Source: Paenibacillus sp.
GTDB lineage: Bacteria > Bacillota > Bacilli > Paenibacillales > Paenibacillaceae
Direction: 5' to 3'
NCBI GenBank assembly: GCA_017512705.1
Contig: JAFWEX010000090.1
Coordinates: 1-50,531, forward strand
DNA: 50,531 bases
Of the stretch, positions 1 to 9,256 are shown piece after piece. Position numbers and translations under genes: made by a program. Every line of letters starts with the position of its first letter. The stretch's first letter is position 1. The notes beneath the pieces were generated by a model that was given only the letters and a program-made list of their open reading frames with translations, was not told the origin of the DNA and made no database searches.

Positions 1-2
1 AT

Positions 3-1124
3 GAAACGAAGGCTGTCCTGTCCGCCGACTGCAAAATGTTTATGTTCCCCAATCAGGGGTTCGGAGAGACGAACAGTATGATCTGGATGTACCGCAAGGA
101 TGTTTTTGATAAAGAAGGAATTCAAGTTCCAAAGACCTATGAAGAGTTGCATGCGGCGCTCAAGACACTGAAGGAGAAGTATCCGGACAGTTACCCGCTT
201 TCGATCCGCTACGGCCAGATTCCGGATGAGATGAATTCGAATATGACGGTGAACTATGGAACCGGTGAGGGTGCCTATTATGATTTTGACCAGAAAGAAT
301 GGCGTTATGGACCGATCGAAGACAACTATAAGTCGATGGTGGAGATGTGGAAGAGTTTCTATGACGAAGGACTGATTCCACCCGACTTCTTATCCCTGCA
401 AACCAAGCAGTGGCAAGATATGGTCTCAACTGGACGATCGTTCGTAACCATTGATTATATCAGCCGGATCGACTTCTTCAATAATGCTATGCAACAGGAA
501 AATCCCGAGTTCAACATGCAGTTTATGGCGCCTCCGGCTGGCATTTCAGGCGGCAAACAGTTGAATCCATATTTTCATTATATGGAAGGTGGTTTAACGT
601 TGGCCTCCACCTCTAAACACATGGATGATGTGATGAAGTATATGGACTTTTTCTATTCCGAGGAAGGACGTACGCTCAGCAGCTGGGGTGTTGAGGGGGA
701 GACCTATGTAAAGGAAGGGGACACGATTAAATTCAAACCAGAGTATAACGATGTGATTGAAATGCGCAAGCAGACCGGGCTTCAGACCAGCGGGGCCTAT
801 ACCTGGATTGATTTTAATGCCCACTTGTCGCTGTTCTCGGATGACCTGAAGCATGCCTATGAAGAAGCCGTGAAGTATGATCCTCCCGCAATGCAACCAA
901 GACCTGCTTTTACGGAAGTGGAAAATGAGATCATCTCCATTACTGGGCAGGCGATTAAGAAGCATCGCGATGAGAGCTTTGCCAAATTCGTCACCGGCTC
1001 CCGAAGTTTGGCGGATTGGGAGAAGTATGTGGGGGAACTTAACAATCTTGGCGTAGATCAATTGCTGAACACTTATAAGGAAGCATATGACCGTGTTCAA
1101 AATATCCAGCTGGGCGCGAAATGA
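3..1124 (+). CDS. Extracellular sugar-binding protein of an ABC transporter, 5' end missing
   Basis: The frame is open to the window edge, so the first internal Met at base 36 is not the start; the signal peptide and N-terminal lobe lie outside. About 373 residues are visible, typical of the C-terminal two thirds of family 1 solute-binding proteins of oligosaccharide importers (usual length about 500). Visible signs are a Trp- and Tyr-rich ligand-lobe composition, the hinge-like stretch YRKDVFDKEGIQVPKTYEEL, and the closing helical region ending in YDRVQNIQLGAK. It lies 59 bases before an exported glycosidase and upstream of nagB, nagA and a hexosaminidase fusion on the same strand, so by context (inference) it binds a GlcNAc-containing oligosaccharide. 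Permease genes are not in the window and would be expected to the left. Confidence 0.85.
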   Translation, partial: ETKAVLSADCKMFMFPNQGFGETNSMIWMYRKDVFDKEGIQVPKTYEELHAALKTLKEKYPDSYPLSIRYGQIPDEMNSNMTVNYGTGEGAYYDFDQKEWRYGPIEDNYKSMVEMWKSFYDEGLIPPDFLSLQTKQWQDMVSTGRSFVTIDYISRIDFFNNAMQQENPEFNMQFMAPPAGISGGKQLNPYFHYMEGGLTLASTSKHMDDVMKYMDFFYSEEGRTLSSWGVEGETYVKEGDTIKFKPEYNDVIEMRKQTGLQTSGAYTWIDFNAHLSLFSDDLKHAYEEAVKYDPPAMQPRPAFTEVENEIISITGQAIKKHRDESFAKFVTGSRSLADWEKYVGELNNLGVDQLLNTYKEAYDRVQNIQLGAK

Positions 1125-1183
1125 GCGAATGGACGGCAAAGGAATCCTAGACCATTAGAGAATGGCAAAAGGAGGCTTCGCTT

Positions 1184-3463
1184 ATGAAAAAGCTGCATCT
1201 GCGTGTGTGCTCCGGCTACAGATTAGGTATGGTTCTGTTGGTGTGTATGTTAGCTATTGGAATACTCCCTGGTAAGACAGAAGCAGCAGGTTTAATCTCG
1301 CTGGATGCGCCTGTGGGTGGGTATCAGTCGGACGGAGGGGTAGTGGAGATTGGGGGCAGTTATACCGACCTGTATGACATTTGGTTGTTTGTGGACGGAA
1401 AGGATCAATTTGAAGTGGTATTGAATGATCCGGATGGGGATGACAGCGGAACCTGGTCTTATATGCTGGATACCTCGGATTATAACGGGACGGTGGAACT
1501 GGTGGTTCGTGGTCTGGATACGTCCACCCGTTACGGAGTGTGGGGCGTGCCTGCAATCCTCACGGTGAATAACCCGGCAGGTGCTGTGCCCGTGGTAACC
1601 ATTACGGGACCATCCGAGGGCGTGTCGCTTAGCGGGCAAGTAGATGTCACGATCGAGACCAGCTCGCCAACTCCGGTCTTGCTGGTCGAGGTTCGGGTGA
1701 ACAGTGGGCCCTGGGAAGAGGCTGTCCAACAAGAACAAGGCTCTTCATATATGTACACCTGGGATACGACGGGGCTTGGCGACCGTACGGTCAGTCTGGA
1801 GGCCCGAGCGACTAATACGTCGGAGCGATACGGCTATAGCCCGACGGTATACGCTCAGGTTGGAGACGGGACACAGGAACCTGCCGAGCCCCTCCCTGAA
1901 CAGGACCGAGCCATGTGGATCTGGGAACCGGAGAGCTACAAGCTGCTGCTGAACCCCGGTTCACGCCAGGTGCTGGAGGCATTCCTTACGGATACACAGA
2001 CATACGGCCAAGATCCAGTCAAGACGTTGTATCTTGCAATTGGCAGTTATGCCGGTTACAACGCGCTGGAAGAACAGCAGGAGGAGCTGCGTTCGTTCAT
2101 GAGCTGGGCTCACAGCAAAAATCTGCAAGTGCATGCACTAATTGCTGGGGGCACTTCTCCGGCCTACATGGGTGCATACGAGAAATATCATAGCCGTGCA
2201 GTACGGGAAATGGAGAAGGTGATCAATTACAATCTTGTAGCGGGTGATATGGAGAAGTTCGACGGCATTAATGTGGATATTGAGCCGTATATCTCCCCGG
2301 AATTCAGAGATCCAAGCCAATTTTTACAGAAGGAGTACCTGGATGTTCTGCAAAAGATGATTGATCGTCGAGATATCGCGGGTATTCGGCTGCCGTTCGG
2401 TCCTGCGGTGCCCAAGTGGTACGACACTTCGGCACAAGGAGCAAATGTTGTTTGGAATGGCTCCAGTAAGTGGCTGTCTGAACATGTTCAGGATATTTCC
2501 GACTATATCTCGATTATGGATTACCGGGATACGGCGGATGGCTCTGCCGGCATTATTGCCGGGGCTGCGGGAGAACTAGCATACGCCGAGCAGATCGGCA
2601 AGCCGAATTCCGTAGTGGTCGGTGTGGAAACGCTGGATATTGCCAATAGTGGCGATCCGGAGACGATTACTTTCTGGGAGGAAGGACGCAACCATATGGA
2701 AGCGGAGCTGGATAAGGTTTATGTAGCATACGGGCAAAACAGTTCCTTTGGAGGTATTGCCGTCCACCATTATGATTCCTACCGGGCACTTCCTTCATAT
2801 TGGGGGCCGGGCGGTATTTTTTGGACAGCACCCGATGACCAGGAAGCCCCGTCAGCACTTTCAGGAGTTCCGTCCTTGGAGGCCACTGATTATCAGACTG
2901 TGCAGCTGAATTATGGAATGGCTTCGGATAACATGGAGGTGGAGCGGTACTTGATTTATCGGAGTAACGTTCAAGGTTTTACGCCTGTCGCTGCTGATAT
3001 CGTCGGACTCGCCCGCGGCCTGAATTACCAGGACAAGGGGCTTCTGCCGGAGACGACATATTACTACCGTGTTGCGGCCCGAGATTTGTCGGGCAACATC
3101 GGACCACTGACCGATGAAGTGTCAGCGACCACGGGAAGTACCACACTGAAACCGATGGTTGTAACGGACATGTATCTGGTCTATGACGGAACTAAAGTAA
3201 ATGTCACCCTGAAGGTCAGAGATTACGATACAGGCGCTGTACTGCCAGGGGTAAAAGTGGAGGGACGCTTCACCTATGCCGGGGGACGTTACATCGGCGG
3301 GATCACCGGAGCGGATGGAAGTGTAACGCTTGGATCGGAAGCAGTGGAGCCGGGAAGACAGGTTGGTTTTGATCCACGCAGAATTCGTTACAACGGTTAT
3401 TACTATGCAGGAGGGCATGATCTTCCACATGCGATGCTGCTGATGCTGAATGCCAACCATTGA
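1184..3463 (+). CDS. Exported TIM-barrel glycoside hydrolase, family unassigned, with Ig-like and fibronectin III modules
   Basis: 759 residues with a signal peptide ending near TEAAG (residue 35), so it is exported. Order: Ig-like domains (about 36-225), a TIM-barrel region starting at MWIWEPESYK (about 244-545), a fibronectin III-like module (about 550-650), and a C-terminal beta domain (about 655-759). The barrel carries FDGINVDIEPY (D360 to E367), which resembles the GH18 signature DGxDxDxE with Asn in place of the first inner Asp; E367 is the likely acid/base (inference). ISIMDYRD and IAVHHYDSY look like later barrel strands. RBS AGGAGG precedes ATG. It ends 50 bases before nagB. By context it would release or trim amino-sugar oligosaccharides outside the cell. 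I cannot assign it to a named CAZy family. Confidence 0.8.
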   Translation: MKKLHLRVCSGYRLGMVLLVCMLAIGILPGKTEAAGLISLDAPVGGYQSDGGVVEIGGSYTDLYDIWLFVDGKDQFEVVLNDPDGDDSGTWSYMLDTSDYNGTVELVVRGLDTSTRYGVWGVPAILTVNNPAGAVPVVTITGPSEGVSLSGQVDVTIETSSPTPVLLVEVRVNSGPWEEAVQQEQGSSYMYTWDTTGLGDRTVSLEARATNTSERYGYSPTVYAQVGDGTQEPAEPLPEQDRAMWIWEPESYKLLLNPGSRQVLEAFLTDTQTYGQDPVKTLYLAIGSYAGYNALEEQQEELRSFMSWAHSKNLQVHALIAGGTSPAYMGAYEKYHSRAVREMEKVINYNLVAGDMEKFDGINVDIEPYISPEFRDPSQFLQKEYLDVLQKMIDRRDIAGIRLPFGPAVPKWYDTSAQGANVVWNGSSKWLSEHVQDISDYISIMDYRDTADGSAGIIAGAAGELAYAEQIGKPNSVVVGVETLDIANSGDPETITFWEEGRNHMEAELDKVYVAYGQNSSFGGIAVHHYDSYRALPSYWGPGGIFWTAPDDQEAPSALSGVPSLEATDYQTVQLNYGMASDNMEVERYLIYRSNVQGFTPVAADIVGLARGLNYQDKGLLPETTYYYRVAARDLSGNIGPLTDEVSATTGSTTLKPMVVTDMYLVYDGTKVNVTLKVRDYDTGAVLPGVKVEGRFTYAGGRYIGGITGADGSVTLGSEAVEPGRQVGFDPRRIRYNGYYYAGGHDLPHAMLLMLNANH

Positions 3464-3513
3464 ACAAGGATGGCGAGAAACAGTCACGAGGAGGAAATAG
3501 AGGAGGAGAACCT

Positions 3514-4296
3514 ATGAATATAAATGGCATAATGAAGCCGCTGAAGACCCACTTCGTTGAGCGTATGTCTGTACATGTATATGATGATCGGGGTCAGATG
3601 GGGGCCGCCGCCGCCGTGGCGGTTGGTGCCCGATTAAGGCAGCTACTTCAGGATTCCGAGCGCCAGGTGCGGATCGTGTTCGCTGCTGCCCCTTCGCAAA
3701 ACGAATTGTATGAGGGGCTGGTCCGAGAGCAAGGCATCGACTGGTCGCGAGTCTGTGCCTTTCATATGGATGAATACATTGGGCTGGCCGATACGGCCCC
3801 CCAGCGCTTCGGACGATATTTAACGGAACGGTTGTTCAGCCGGGTACAGCCTGGACGGGTGGAACTGTTGGATGGGTTACATGATGTGGATCAGGAGTGT
3901 CGGAGATATGGAGACATGTTACGTGCAGCTCCCATTGATATCGTCTGTCTCGGAATCGGGGAAAATGGACACATTGCTTTCAATGATCCACCTGTGGCCG
4001 ATTTTGAAGACCTGCTGGACGTCAAAGCGGTGAAACTGGATGAAGCCTGCCGACGTCAGCAGGTAAACGATGGTTGTTTTTCCCGACTGGATGATGTACC
4101 TGCAAGTGCGTTGACCCTGACTGTCCCAACGCTTATGGCTGGAAGGGAATTGTTTGTGATCGTGCCAGGTGCGTCCAAGCGCAGTGCGCTCACTGCAGCT
4201 TTACATGATCCAATCAGCACGGCATGTCCGGCCACTATTCTGCGTACACATCCAGGAATTACAATGTTCACAGACCGGGAAGCTTACGGATTGTGA
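3514..4296 (+). CDS. nagB: Glucosamine-6-phosphate deaminase
   Basis: 260 residues, the normal NagB length. It converts glucosamine-6-P to fructose-6-P and ammonia in the cytoplasm. Seen: FHMDEYIGL (D86, E87), LGIGENGHIAFNDPP (H153 with N151 and D158), and an N-terminal nucleotide-fold region. The Glu that in E. coli NagB follows FN (E148) is Asp158 here, and the first acidic residue of the motif is Asn, as in Bacillus enzymes. The start at 3514 is chosen over an upstream in-frame codon because AGGAGG lies at 3501-3506 directly before it and the longer form would overlap the preceding stop. It is operonic with nagA, whose start overlaps its stop. Confidence 0.93.
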   Translation: MNINGIMKPLKTHFVERMSVHVYDDRGQMGAAAAVAVGARLRQLLQDSERQVRIVFAAAPSQNELYEGLVREQGIDWSRVCAFHMDEYIGLADTAPQRFGRYLTERLFSRVQPGRVELLDGLHDVDQECRRYGDMLRAAPIDIVCLGIGENGHIAFNDPPVADFEDLLDVKAVKLDEACRRQQVNDGCFSRLDDVPASALTLTVPTLMAGRELFVIVPGASKRSALTAALHDPISTACPATILRTHPGITMFTDREAYGL

Positions 4297-5453
4297 GTGT
4301 GCCGTTGATTGGAAGGCACTACCGGACCGGGCTACCTATTGAGGTGGGAGTCAGAGAAGGGCGGATCACGACCATCACTGCCATTGCTGAGCTTGAAGTT
4401 TCATCTCTCGTGAAGCCACTTCCATGGCTTGCACCCGGACTCGTGGATTTGCAGGTGAATGGTGGGTGGGGTCTGGATCTGAATACGGCACCGCTGAGTC
4501 CTAAAACGGTGTTGAAACTGACACGGCTACTGCAAGAACAGGGCGTTACAAGCTATTGCCCAACATTGATTACGAACAGCCCAACCCGGCTGGCTAAGGC
4601 CGCTTCTGCCATTGCGGAAGCTGTTCGGCTGTACCCGGATGTGGCCGATGGGATTGTGGGCATTCATCTGGAGGGCCCGTTCCTCTCCCCGGAGGATGGC
4701 CCACGCGGTGCGCACCCGAGGGAGTATATTATTCCCCCGGATTGGGAGGTCTTCTGCTGCTTGCAGGAAGCTGCTGAAGGGTTGATCCGCATCGTCACCC
4801 TTTCCCCGGAGTGGCCAGATGCAGCTTCATTTATCGCCAAATGCTGCGAATCCGGCATACTTGTCTCCATTGGTCATACGGCGGCAACGCCTGAGCAGAT
4901 CAGGGAAGCAATAGCCGCAGGCGCAGTGATGTCCACGCATCTGGGTAACGGAACACATCTGACGCTTCCGCGCCATCCCAACTATCTGTGGGAACAGCTC
5001 GCAGCCGATGAGTTATATGGCTGTATGATTGCCGATGGACATCATCTTCCCCCATCCGTGCTTGCCGTGATTCTCCGGATGAAGAGAAATCGCGCCATAC
5101 TGGTCAGCGATGCCGTCTCTCTGAGCGGCATGCCGCCAGGTTCCCATCGCCTGCACATCGGCGGTGAAGTGGTACTGACGGCAGAAGGTCGGCTACACCT
5201 TGCGGGCCAGCCACAGCTCCTGGCTGGCTCTGCGATGATGCTCCCAGATCAGGTGGGGTATCTCGTGGAAACGGGGCTGGCCGGCCTTGCCGATGCCTGG
5301 GATTGTGCCTCGGCACATCCGGCCGAACTGCTTGGGCTTGAACAGGCCAGAGGACTTGAGATAGGTGTACCTGCGGATGTGGTTAGCTTCGATATGAAGG
5401 ATGGAAAATGGAGTGTGTTGCAGTGCTGGAAGAATGGCCAGATCAGACCATAG
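4293..5453 (+). CDS. nagA: N-acetylglucosamine-6-phosphate deacetylase
   Basis: 386 residues. It removes acetate from GlcNAc-6-P to feed NagB. With the GTG start at 4293 the metal and catalytic residues are all present: GIHLEGPF (E127, metal), SIGHTAAT (H195, metal), STHLGNGTH (H216, metal) and VSDAVSLSG (D273, general base). H195, H216 and D273 coincide with the E. coli NagA numbering. The GTG overlaps the nagB stop as GTGA, a usual sign of translational coupling; an ATG at 4224 would force a 73-base overlap and adds unconserved residues. The substrate loop APGLVDLQVNGG is intact. It ends 22 bases before the GH20-GH3 gene. Confidence 0.93.
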   Translation: MSVPLIGRHYRTGLPIEVGVREGRITTITAIAELEVSSLVKPLPWLAPGLVDLQVNGGWGLDLNTAPLSPKTVLKLTRLLQEQGVTSYCPTLITNSPTRLAKAASAIAEAVRLYPDVADGIVGIHLEGPFLSPEDGPRGAHPREYIIPPDWEVFCCLQEAAEGLIRIVTLSPEWPDAASFIAKCCESGILVSIGHTAATPEQIREAIAAGAVMSTHLGNGTHLTLPRHPNYLWEQLAADELYGCMIADGHHLPPSVLAVILRMKRNRAILVSDAVSLSGMPPGSHRLHIGGEVVLTAEGRLHLAGQPQLLAGSAMMLPDQVGYLVETGLAGLADAWDCASAHPAELLGLEQARGLEIGVPADVVSFDMKDGKWSVLQCWKNGQIRP

Positions 5454-5475
5454 AGCTATGAATAGGAGGAGAGCG

Positions 5476-8400
5476 ATGCAGAGCTTGATACCACAACCGA
5501 AGCAGTTTGTAGTAACTGGGGAAGGCACCTTGCGGCTGAATGATAAGGTGAGAATAAGTCTTTACATGGAGCAAGATGATTCAAGATTGGAGATGCATTG
5601 CCGCCGTGCATTTCCGAACATGGAATATACACAATTTCGAATAGACAGAGGTTATTTACTAGTCGTTGAACGTCTTCTCGGGCAGGAGATGCAGCAGATA
5701 GTCGATGAGGTTCATAAAGTCCAAGATGCTCATGCAGTTGATGAAGCCCGAGAAGCTCCTAAAGGTCAAGAAGCCCAAGCAGCCCAAGAAGATCATGAAA
5801 CCCGAGCAGCCCAAACTATTCATGAAGCACCTGAAGGTAGTGGAGTACAACAAAAGGGGCTGGCCGTCTCAGATATTAGTTCTTTCATCGGTAAAGACGA
5901 TGCAGACCCGGCAGGGCTTAACGGACGCCCACAAGGGTATCGGCTAGATGTATCGGCCCAAAGAGCCGAGGTCTACGCGTTGGATGCGGCGGGTCTGTTC
6001 TACGGATTGCAAACATTAATCCAATTGCGTGGATCGGATGGAGATATCCCGGCTGTAGCGATAACAGATTGGCCGGATACGGCTGTGCGGGCAATGAATT
6101 TGGATTTACGCCAGACGTTCTCGAAGCCTGAACTGCTGATTGGATACTTGGCGGAATTTGCACGTTATAAGACAAATGCGATTTTGATTGAATATGAGGA
6201 TAAATTTCCATTCCGGGCGCATCCCAAGTTGGCACATCCGAAGCATGCGTTAAAGCTATCACAGCTTGAAGAGCTGAAGCGCACTGCCCATGAACATTTT
6301 ATAGAGATTATTCCGCTCCAGCAGAGCTTTGGACATCTGGAATATGTATTGCGCCACGAAGCTTGGCGACACCTTCGGGAGACAGAAGAGTCCACTGGCG
6401 AGATCTGCCCGTCCCATCCGGAATCCTATAACTTAATTACCACGCTACTCGGAGAGATGATCGATGCCCACCCGCAATCGCGTTATATTCATCTCGGTTG
6501 TGATGAGGTCTATAGTTTATGCGAATGTGAACGCTGCAAAATCGAATTTGAAGGCGTACGGGAAAGAGCTTTTATCGCTTTTTTGAACCGCCTGATTGCC
6601 TTTACAGTAGAACGGGGGAAACAGCCCATCTTCTGGCACGATATGTTGGATAAATGTCCAGCAGAGGAACTTGCTCAACTCGATCAGCGAAGTGTGGCGA
6701 TGATTTGGATCTACAATGGGCGCAATATCAACGCGGAAGTTACTTCACATGCGGATAAATTCAGGGCGCTAGGCATTGAAGTTATGGGTGCTCCAGCAGT
6801 TCGCAGCTTTGACTGGGCGGAGCATCAGAATTATCCGGTGCTGCTGAACCGGACGGACAATCTGATCCAGTGGGCAGAGACGGCCGACAAACTAGATATT
6901 GGCTGCGTGGTTGCCACCAACTGGACGGGGCCTTTCAGTCTCGGTGTTCCATATGGCATTTTCGAAACAACTTGGTACCCGATGTTGCTGCATGCGGATC
7001 TGACCTGGAATCGCAAGGCGGATGTCTCGACCTTTATAGACCGATTTTTGGAGCAGTTTCATGGCATTGATCCGGTTATCGGGCATCAACTTCTCGGCCA
7101 TTACAAGGTGGAGGATTATTATGATGTGATCTGGAAGCTGATAGACGAAGTACGTGAACATAAGGAAGAAGCGGAACTGATTGCCATTATGCATGATTTT
7201 GAGGTGGCGACAGATCGTTCGCGGGCTATTCATAAGTACGCCTACCGCTGGGAGCTATACCCCGGAGACGATGCGGAGTGGCGGTCACTCCAGAACAATT
7301 ATACTAGAAACCGTCGTGGGCGCGAGGATGTCCTCCCCCGTATGAGGGATGCGGTGGGGCGTTACCAGCCCTGTGATATGGCGGAGCATTTTGTGAAATC
7401 CAGATTCTATCTGCATGATTATCTGGAGCGTACGCTTTATCAGGAGCTGGGGTTGAGTGCAACTCATTCAGAAGCCGATCTGGCGGTACTGAGTCTGGAA
7501 GATAAAGTAGCTATGATGTGTGTAGTAGGCACACCAACAACTAGAGCCGAGCCGGAGTTTCGCGGAAGAATGGAACAGCACCGATTCGGGGGGATCGGTA
7601 TCTTTCCGCATAATGTCGAAAGTGAGCAGCAGACGCTTGCGCTACTGGGGGAAGTACAGAACATAGCCGGAGATCATGGGAGGACTTTGCCTTATTACGT
7701 TTCGGTAGATGAAGAGGGTGGTACCCTATCCAAATTCAAAAGCTTCTTTCCTTATATCCCTGGAAACCGGGCCGTTGGGTTAAGTGAAGACCCTGAGGTC
7801 GCCCACTTGCTCGGGAAAGTCATCGGCAGTCAGCTGCATTCGCTCGGCATTCCGATGAACTGGGCACCTGTGCTGGATGTGAACACGAATATAGATAATC
7901 CGGTCGTCGGTGTACGCTCCTTCGGTGAGGACCCGCAGCTGGTCGCCCAATTCGGCCGTGCATATATTCAGGGAATGCATGAAGCAGGTATCGCTGTGAC
8001 GGCAAAGCATTTTCCCGGTCATGGGCAAGTGAGCGGAGATTCTCATATCGTTCTGCCGGAATGTGAGCTTACGTTTGAACAGTTGATGGAAGGGCCCCTG
8101 CTTCCCTTCATGGAGGCGATTGAAGCAGGGGCAGATTCAATCATGATGGGGCATCTGGTATATCCAAACATTCCGGAATCCGGTGGCCTTCCGGCTTCAC
8201 TCAGCCCTTATTTTGTCTCGGAGTTGCTAAGGGGAGAGTTAGGCTATGCGGGGGTGATCTGCACGGATGATATTGAAATGGGGGCCATCCGTAATCATTT
8301 TAGTCCGGAAGAAGTGGGGGTCTTGGCCGTTCAGGCGGGGAACGATATGATCCTGATGTGTCATACGCCGGAGTTTCAGAGTCAGGTTATGGCAGGAATC

Positions 8401-9009
8401 TTGGCCGCTGTACGGGATGGACGAATCAACGAGGCGCGTATTGATGAATCGGTTCTTCGTATCCAGCAGTTATATGATAAATTTCAGCAGTATCGAGAGA
8501 CTGCGCAGCCGATTCCCAGAGAGCACTGGGAGGAGGCAGCACTGCGGCTGACTCGTCAGACTGTGAAAATCAGCCGAGATCCGCAGAGCTTGCTGCCCCT
8601 CAAAGCTTCCCTCAAATATCTGCTGATATTACCGCAGCAGGAGCAGCTAACCCAGGCCGATAATAGTGGCTCTGCTGAGATTAGACTGGCCTCCTTGTTG
8701 ACGGATACAGGCGTAACTGTGGAGACACGCTATTGCACAATGAAACCTGATGCGGAAGAGATTGCATCACTGGTACTACAGGCTTCTACTGCGGACATCG
8801 TTATCCAGGGGACGCTTAATGCTCATCTGTTCACTGAGCAACTGGCACTAGCTGAGAAGCTTGCTGCGGTTAAGCCAGTATTGAATTTGGTGCTGCGCAA
8901 TCCCTATGATGACGGGGTTCTGCCGCAAACAGCCGGAAGCATACTGCTGTGTTCCACCTCCGACTTTTCTCTGCAGGCACTGGTGGAGCGGTTAACAGCT
9001 CCCCAGTGA
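5476..9009 (+). CDS. Fused GH20 hexosaminidase and GH3 N-acetylglucosaminidase
   Basis: 1177 residues with no signal peptide, so probably cytoplasmic. The N-terminal half is GH20-like: a GH20b-type alpha/beta domain (about 1-190) and a TIM barrel containing HLGCDEVYSLCECERC with the Asp-Glu pair D343-E344 (Glu acid/base, Asp orienting the substrate acetamido group). The C-terminal half is GH3/NagZ-like: VDEEGG (744-749), KHFPGHG (844-850) followed by GDSH (854-857, the His/Asp acid-base loop), and CTDDIEMGAI with D931 as the likely nucleophile. Residues about 76-128 are a Gln/Glu/Ala/His-rich insertion splitting the GH20b domain. RBS AGGAGG at 5465-5470 supports the 5476 start. The two enzymes normally come from separate genes. 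Role inferred: release of GlcNAc from imported oligosaccharides. Confidence 0.88.
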   Translation: MQSLIPQPKQFVVTGEGTLRLNDKVRISLYMEQDDSRLEMHCRRAFPNMEYTQFRIDRGYLLVVERLLGQEMQQIVDEVHKVQDAHAVDEAREAPKGQEAQAAQEDHETRAAQTIHEAPEGSGVQQKGLAVSDISSFIGKDDADPAGLNGRPQGYRLDVSAQRAEVYALDAAGLFYGLQTLIQLRGSDGDIPAVAITDWPDTAVRAMNLDLRQTFSKPELLIGYLAEFARYKTNAILIEYEDKFPFRAHPKLAHPKHALKLSQLEELKRTAHEHFIEIIPLQQSFGHLEYVLRHEAWRHLRETEESTGEICPSHPESYNLITTLLGEMIDAHPQSRYIHLGCDEVYSLCECERCKIEFEGVRERAFIAFLNRLIAFTVERGKQPIFWHDMLDKCPAEELAQLDQRSVAMIWIYNGRNINAEVTSHADKFRALGIEVMGAPAVRSFDWAEHQNYPVLLNRTDNLIQWAETADKLDIGCVVATNWTGPFSLGVPYGIFETTWYPMLLHADLTWNRKADVSTFIDRFLEQFHGIDPVIGHQLLGHYKVEDYYDVIWKLIDEVREHKEEAELIAIMHDFEVATDRSRAIHKYAYRWELYPGDDAEWRSLQNNYTRNRRGREDVLPRMRDAVGRYQPCDMAEHFVKSRFYLHDYLERTLYQELGLSATHSEADLAVLSLEDKVAMMCVVGTPTTRAEPEFRGRMEQHRFGGIGIFPHNVESEQQTLALLGEVQNIAGDHGRTLPYYVSVDEEGGTLSKFKSFFPYIPGNRAVGLSEDPEVAHLLGKVIGSQLHSLGIPMNWAPVLDVNTNIDNPVVGVRSFGEDPQLVAQFGRAYIQGMHEAGIAVTAKHFPGHGQVSGDSHIVLPECELTFEQLMEGPLLPFMEAIEAGADSIMMGHLVYPNIPESGGLPASLSPYFVSELLRGELGYAGVICTDDIEMGAIRNHFSPEEVGVLAVQAGNDMILMCHTPEFQSQVMAGILAAVRDGRINEARIDESVLRIQQLYDKFQQYRETAQPIPREHWEEAALRLTRQTVKISRDPQSLLPLKASLKYLLILPQQEQLTQADNSGSAEIRLASLLTDTGVTVETRYCTMKPDAEEIASLVLQASTADIVIQGTLNAHLFTEQLALAEKLAAVKPVLNLVLRNPYDDGVLPQTAGSILLCSTSDFSLQALVERLTAPQ

Positions 9010-9111
9010 TGTCGGTAATTTGTCGGTAATAAACTGCTCAAGAGAGCAATGGATATATTCAAAAGCACAAAAGCCCGCCCAAACGGAGTGAGATGGTTGA
9101 GCAGAGGTAGG

Positions 9112-9152
9112 AAAAGGACTTCACATTCTTTATTGGATGTGAAGTCCTTTTA
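9112..9152. terminator. Rho-independent terminator between convergent genes
   Basis: An inverted repeat AAGGACTTCACAT / ATGTGAAGTCCTT with a short loop, flanked by A- and T-runs on both sides, so it can act in both directions. It ends the amino-sugar operon on + and the DUF1697 gene on -. Confidence 0.85.
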
Positions 9153-9256
9153 TTTGTGAAGACGAAATAAATTGATCGTAGGCGGAAACAATTTCAGCAG
9201 GCCAGATCATTTCAGTTGTATGAAAGTCAGGATCATAATGGAGTCAATTGCATGTT

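Noticed and set aside
594-1139. Antisense frame of 181 codons under the solute-binding protein
   Set aside because: Shadow of a conserved coding frame on +; no ribosome site and no recognisable domain.
5701-5860. Collagen-like segment in the GH20-GH3 protein
   Set aside because: There is no regular Gly-X-Y period; it is only Gln/Glu/Ala-rich.
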